Of a stretch of 5,923 bases of DNA, positions 4,758 through 5,923 are shown piece by piece (position 1 is the stretch's first letter; every line of letters starts with the position of its first letter). The stretch covers positions 1 through 5,923 of the forward strand of contig JADFOB010000096.1 of assembly GCA_022563055.1 (NCBI GenBank). Reading direction: 5' to 3'. A program made the position numbers and the translations under genes. Below the pieces are notes generated by a model, which was not told where the DNA came from, ran no database searches, and saw nothing but the letters and a program-made list of their open reading frames with translations. This stretch comes from Planctomycetota bacterium (GTDB taxonomy: Bacteria; Planctomycetota; Phycisphaerae; UBA1845).

Positions 4758-5923
4758 ATGCCAGATATAGCAGGTCTTACACAGATCCCCACTTCGGCCA
4801 TACGGGCGCTGGTCGGCGAGGGGCTTGCGCAATTCGAGGTCTATCTTCCGCGGTCGTCCGACAACGCCCCCGTGCTCTACCGCAAAGCCGGTTCGAACAT
4901 TTCATTGCCCGATTTTGATCGAATGGCGGAAAACGGCGTGCACTACCTGTACGTCGGTGCCAAGGATTTCCACGCTTGCGAGCAGGCTCTGGAATCCCAA
5001 CTGGGGCAGATCCTCGCGAACCCGGGGATCGCGCCCGCGCAGAAGGCGGAGATCGTCCACACGGCCGGACAGTCCATCGCCCGTCAGTTGATCCAGGAAT
5101 CGGTCACACCCGAGGGCCTGATCCGAACAACCAATATCGTGAACACGATGATCGACAGCGTGTTGACCGACACGGCGATCGCGTCCCATCTTCTCGACAT
5201 GGCGGGTCACGAGCGATCGACGGCAAGCCACATGTTCATCGTGTCCGCGTTGGCGATCCTGCTGGGCGCGGAAGTGTTCGGAGCGGACCAGGAGATGCTC
5301 AGATCGCTGGGCGTGGCCGGAATGCTGCACGACCTCGGCAAACTGTCGATCCCAAGCGAACTGCTCAACAAGGCGACACCGCTGACGCGAGAAGAGGCAA
5401 AGCTGGTTCAACAGCACCCGATCGAGTCGGTGCGGCTGATCGGGGATGATCCTCACGTGACGCCGGAAACGCGACAGATGATCCTGCAGCACCACGAGCG
5501 GGTTGATGGTCGCGGCTATCCGCTGGGCCTGCCCGACTCGCACCTACTCCCCGCAACCAAGGTTCTGTCGATTGTGGACTCGTTCCACGCCATGATCGGT
5601 CGCCGCAGCTACCGCTTGCCCGTGGAACCGGACGAGGCGAACCGCATCATGAAGACGCAGGTCGACAAGCAGTTCGATGCCGAGCTGCTTAGCCTGTGGG
5701 AAGCGGTATGTACTCGGTGCAGCTCGGAGACCGTCGACGCGACGCGTACCCGCCCAACGGTTCCCTGTGCCGATGAGGTTGCCTCGCGCCACGAACACCG
5801 GCCAACGCCGTCGGCGCCGAGTGCCGTTGACCGGCGTCCAGCCCGATTTGAGTGTCGCGGGAATGCAACGGTGGCGTGCGTTCATGCAGGACGACTGGTT
5901 ACCGGCGCGTCCTCGCCGCCGGA
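4758..5923 (+). CDS. HD-GYP cyclic-di-GMP phosphodiesterase with probable C-terminal PilZ start (3' end outside window)
   Basis: Predicted to hydrolyse cyclic di-GMP (to pGpG or GMP) in the cytoplasm. The frame is open for 388 codons to the window end with no stop. Residues ~23-85 form an N-terminal domain (EGLAQFEVYL, then GVHYLYVGAKDF) of a type often found before HD-GYP domains. Residues ~92-150 are a helical linker. The HD-GYP domain covers ~150-315, with the putative metal-site residues H158, H191-D192 in HDLGK, H220 in QHP, H245-H246 in HHERVDGRGYP (245-255) and D274 all kept. Past this, DSFHAMIGRRSYR departs from the usual DxFDAMTSxRPYR. A P/S/R-rich linker (~320-356) leads to VDRRPARFECRGNATV, which carries the RxxxR signature (R359, R363) of PilZ c-di-GMP receptors. 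There is no signal peptide or membrane segment. The gene follows the TPR gene by 139 bp. HD-GYP is near certain; PilZ is probable but cut off. Confidence 0.93.
   Translation, partial: MPDIAGLTQIPTSAIRALVGEGLAQFEVYLPRSSDNAPVLYRKAGSNISLPDFDRMAENGVHYLYVGAKDFHACEQALESQLGQILANPGIAPAQKAEIVHTAGQSIARQLIQESVTPEGLIRTTNIVNTMIDSVLTDTAIASHLLDMAGHERSTASHMFIVSALAILLGAEVFGADQEMLRSLGVAGMLHDLGKLSIPSELLNKATPLTREEAKLVQQHPIESVRLIGDDPHVTPETRQMILQHHERVDGRGYPLGLPDSHLLPATKVLSIVDSFHAMIGRRSYRLPVEPDEANRIMKTQVDKQFDAELLSLWEAVCTRCSSETVDATRTRPTVPCADEVASRHEHRPTPSAPSAVDRRPARFECRGNATVACVHAGRLVTGASSPP

Noticed and set aside
4976..5449. A 157-codon plus-strand frame inside the HD-GYP gene
   Set aside because: It is an out-of-frame reading of the HD-GYP coding sequence with R/G/D-rich composition and no recognisable domain.
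4902..5543. A 213-codon open frame on the minus strand opposite the HD-GYP gene
   Set aside because: The plus-strand frame carries HDLGK and HHERVDGRGYP, so the antisense frame is a shadow; its product is rich in R, H and Q and has no motif.
5703..5923. Frameshift near the end of the HD domain, with the tail being non-coding
   Set aside because: The alternative plus frame is broken by a stop within about 25 codons and then reads R-rich sequence, whereas the main frame stays open and gives a linker followed by a PilZ-like RxxxR segment.

Overview
This 5.9 kb window is GC-rich, densely coding bacterial DNA. The mix of long TPR proteins, an HD-GYP protein with a probable PilZ tail, and an acyl-CoA synthetase recalls Planctomycetota (Phycisphaerae-like) or another large-genome environmental lineage. 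That placement is an inference from gene content and style; no marker gene is present. No rRNA, tRNA, CRISPR array, transposase or phage gene was found.

Layout. On the minus strand, 5-1222 encodes an AMP-forming acyl-CoA synthetase that stops right at the hinge into its C-terminal domain. A 230-bp divergent spacer (1223-1452) follows and holds one weak small-ORF candidate. On the plus strand come two TPR proteins, 1453-2652 (399 aa) and 2876-4618 (580 aa). They share an overall plan (TPR block, degenerate linker, C-terminal TPR block) and are probably old paralogues. The 223-bp gap between them carries a possible stem-loop, a run of 7-bp tandem repeats (RTCAGCY) and an inverted copy of the same repeat about 90 bp further on. 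A 139-bp gap with two small adjacent dyads precedes the last gene, which starts at 4758 and runs off the window end. It encodes an HD-GYP cyclic-di-GMP phosphodiesterase with all visible metal-site residues kept, and in frame with it the beginning of what looks like a PilZ domain.

How the parts could work together. The three plus-strand genes are co-directional and may form one unit in which TPR scaffolds act next to c-di-GMP turnover and sensing. The substantial gaps (about 220 and 140 bp), each with its own structure, argue equally for separate promoters. The synthetase is divergently transcribed and probably unrelated in function. I see no clearly new defence or biosynthetic system. The items most worth a second look are the HD-GYP/PilZ fusion, the truncated synthetase, the paired TPR paralogues and the heptamer repeat.
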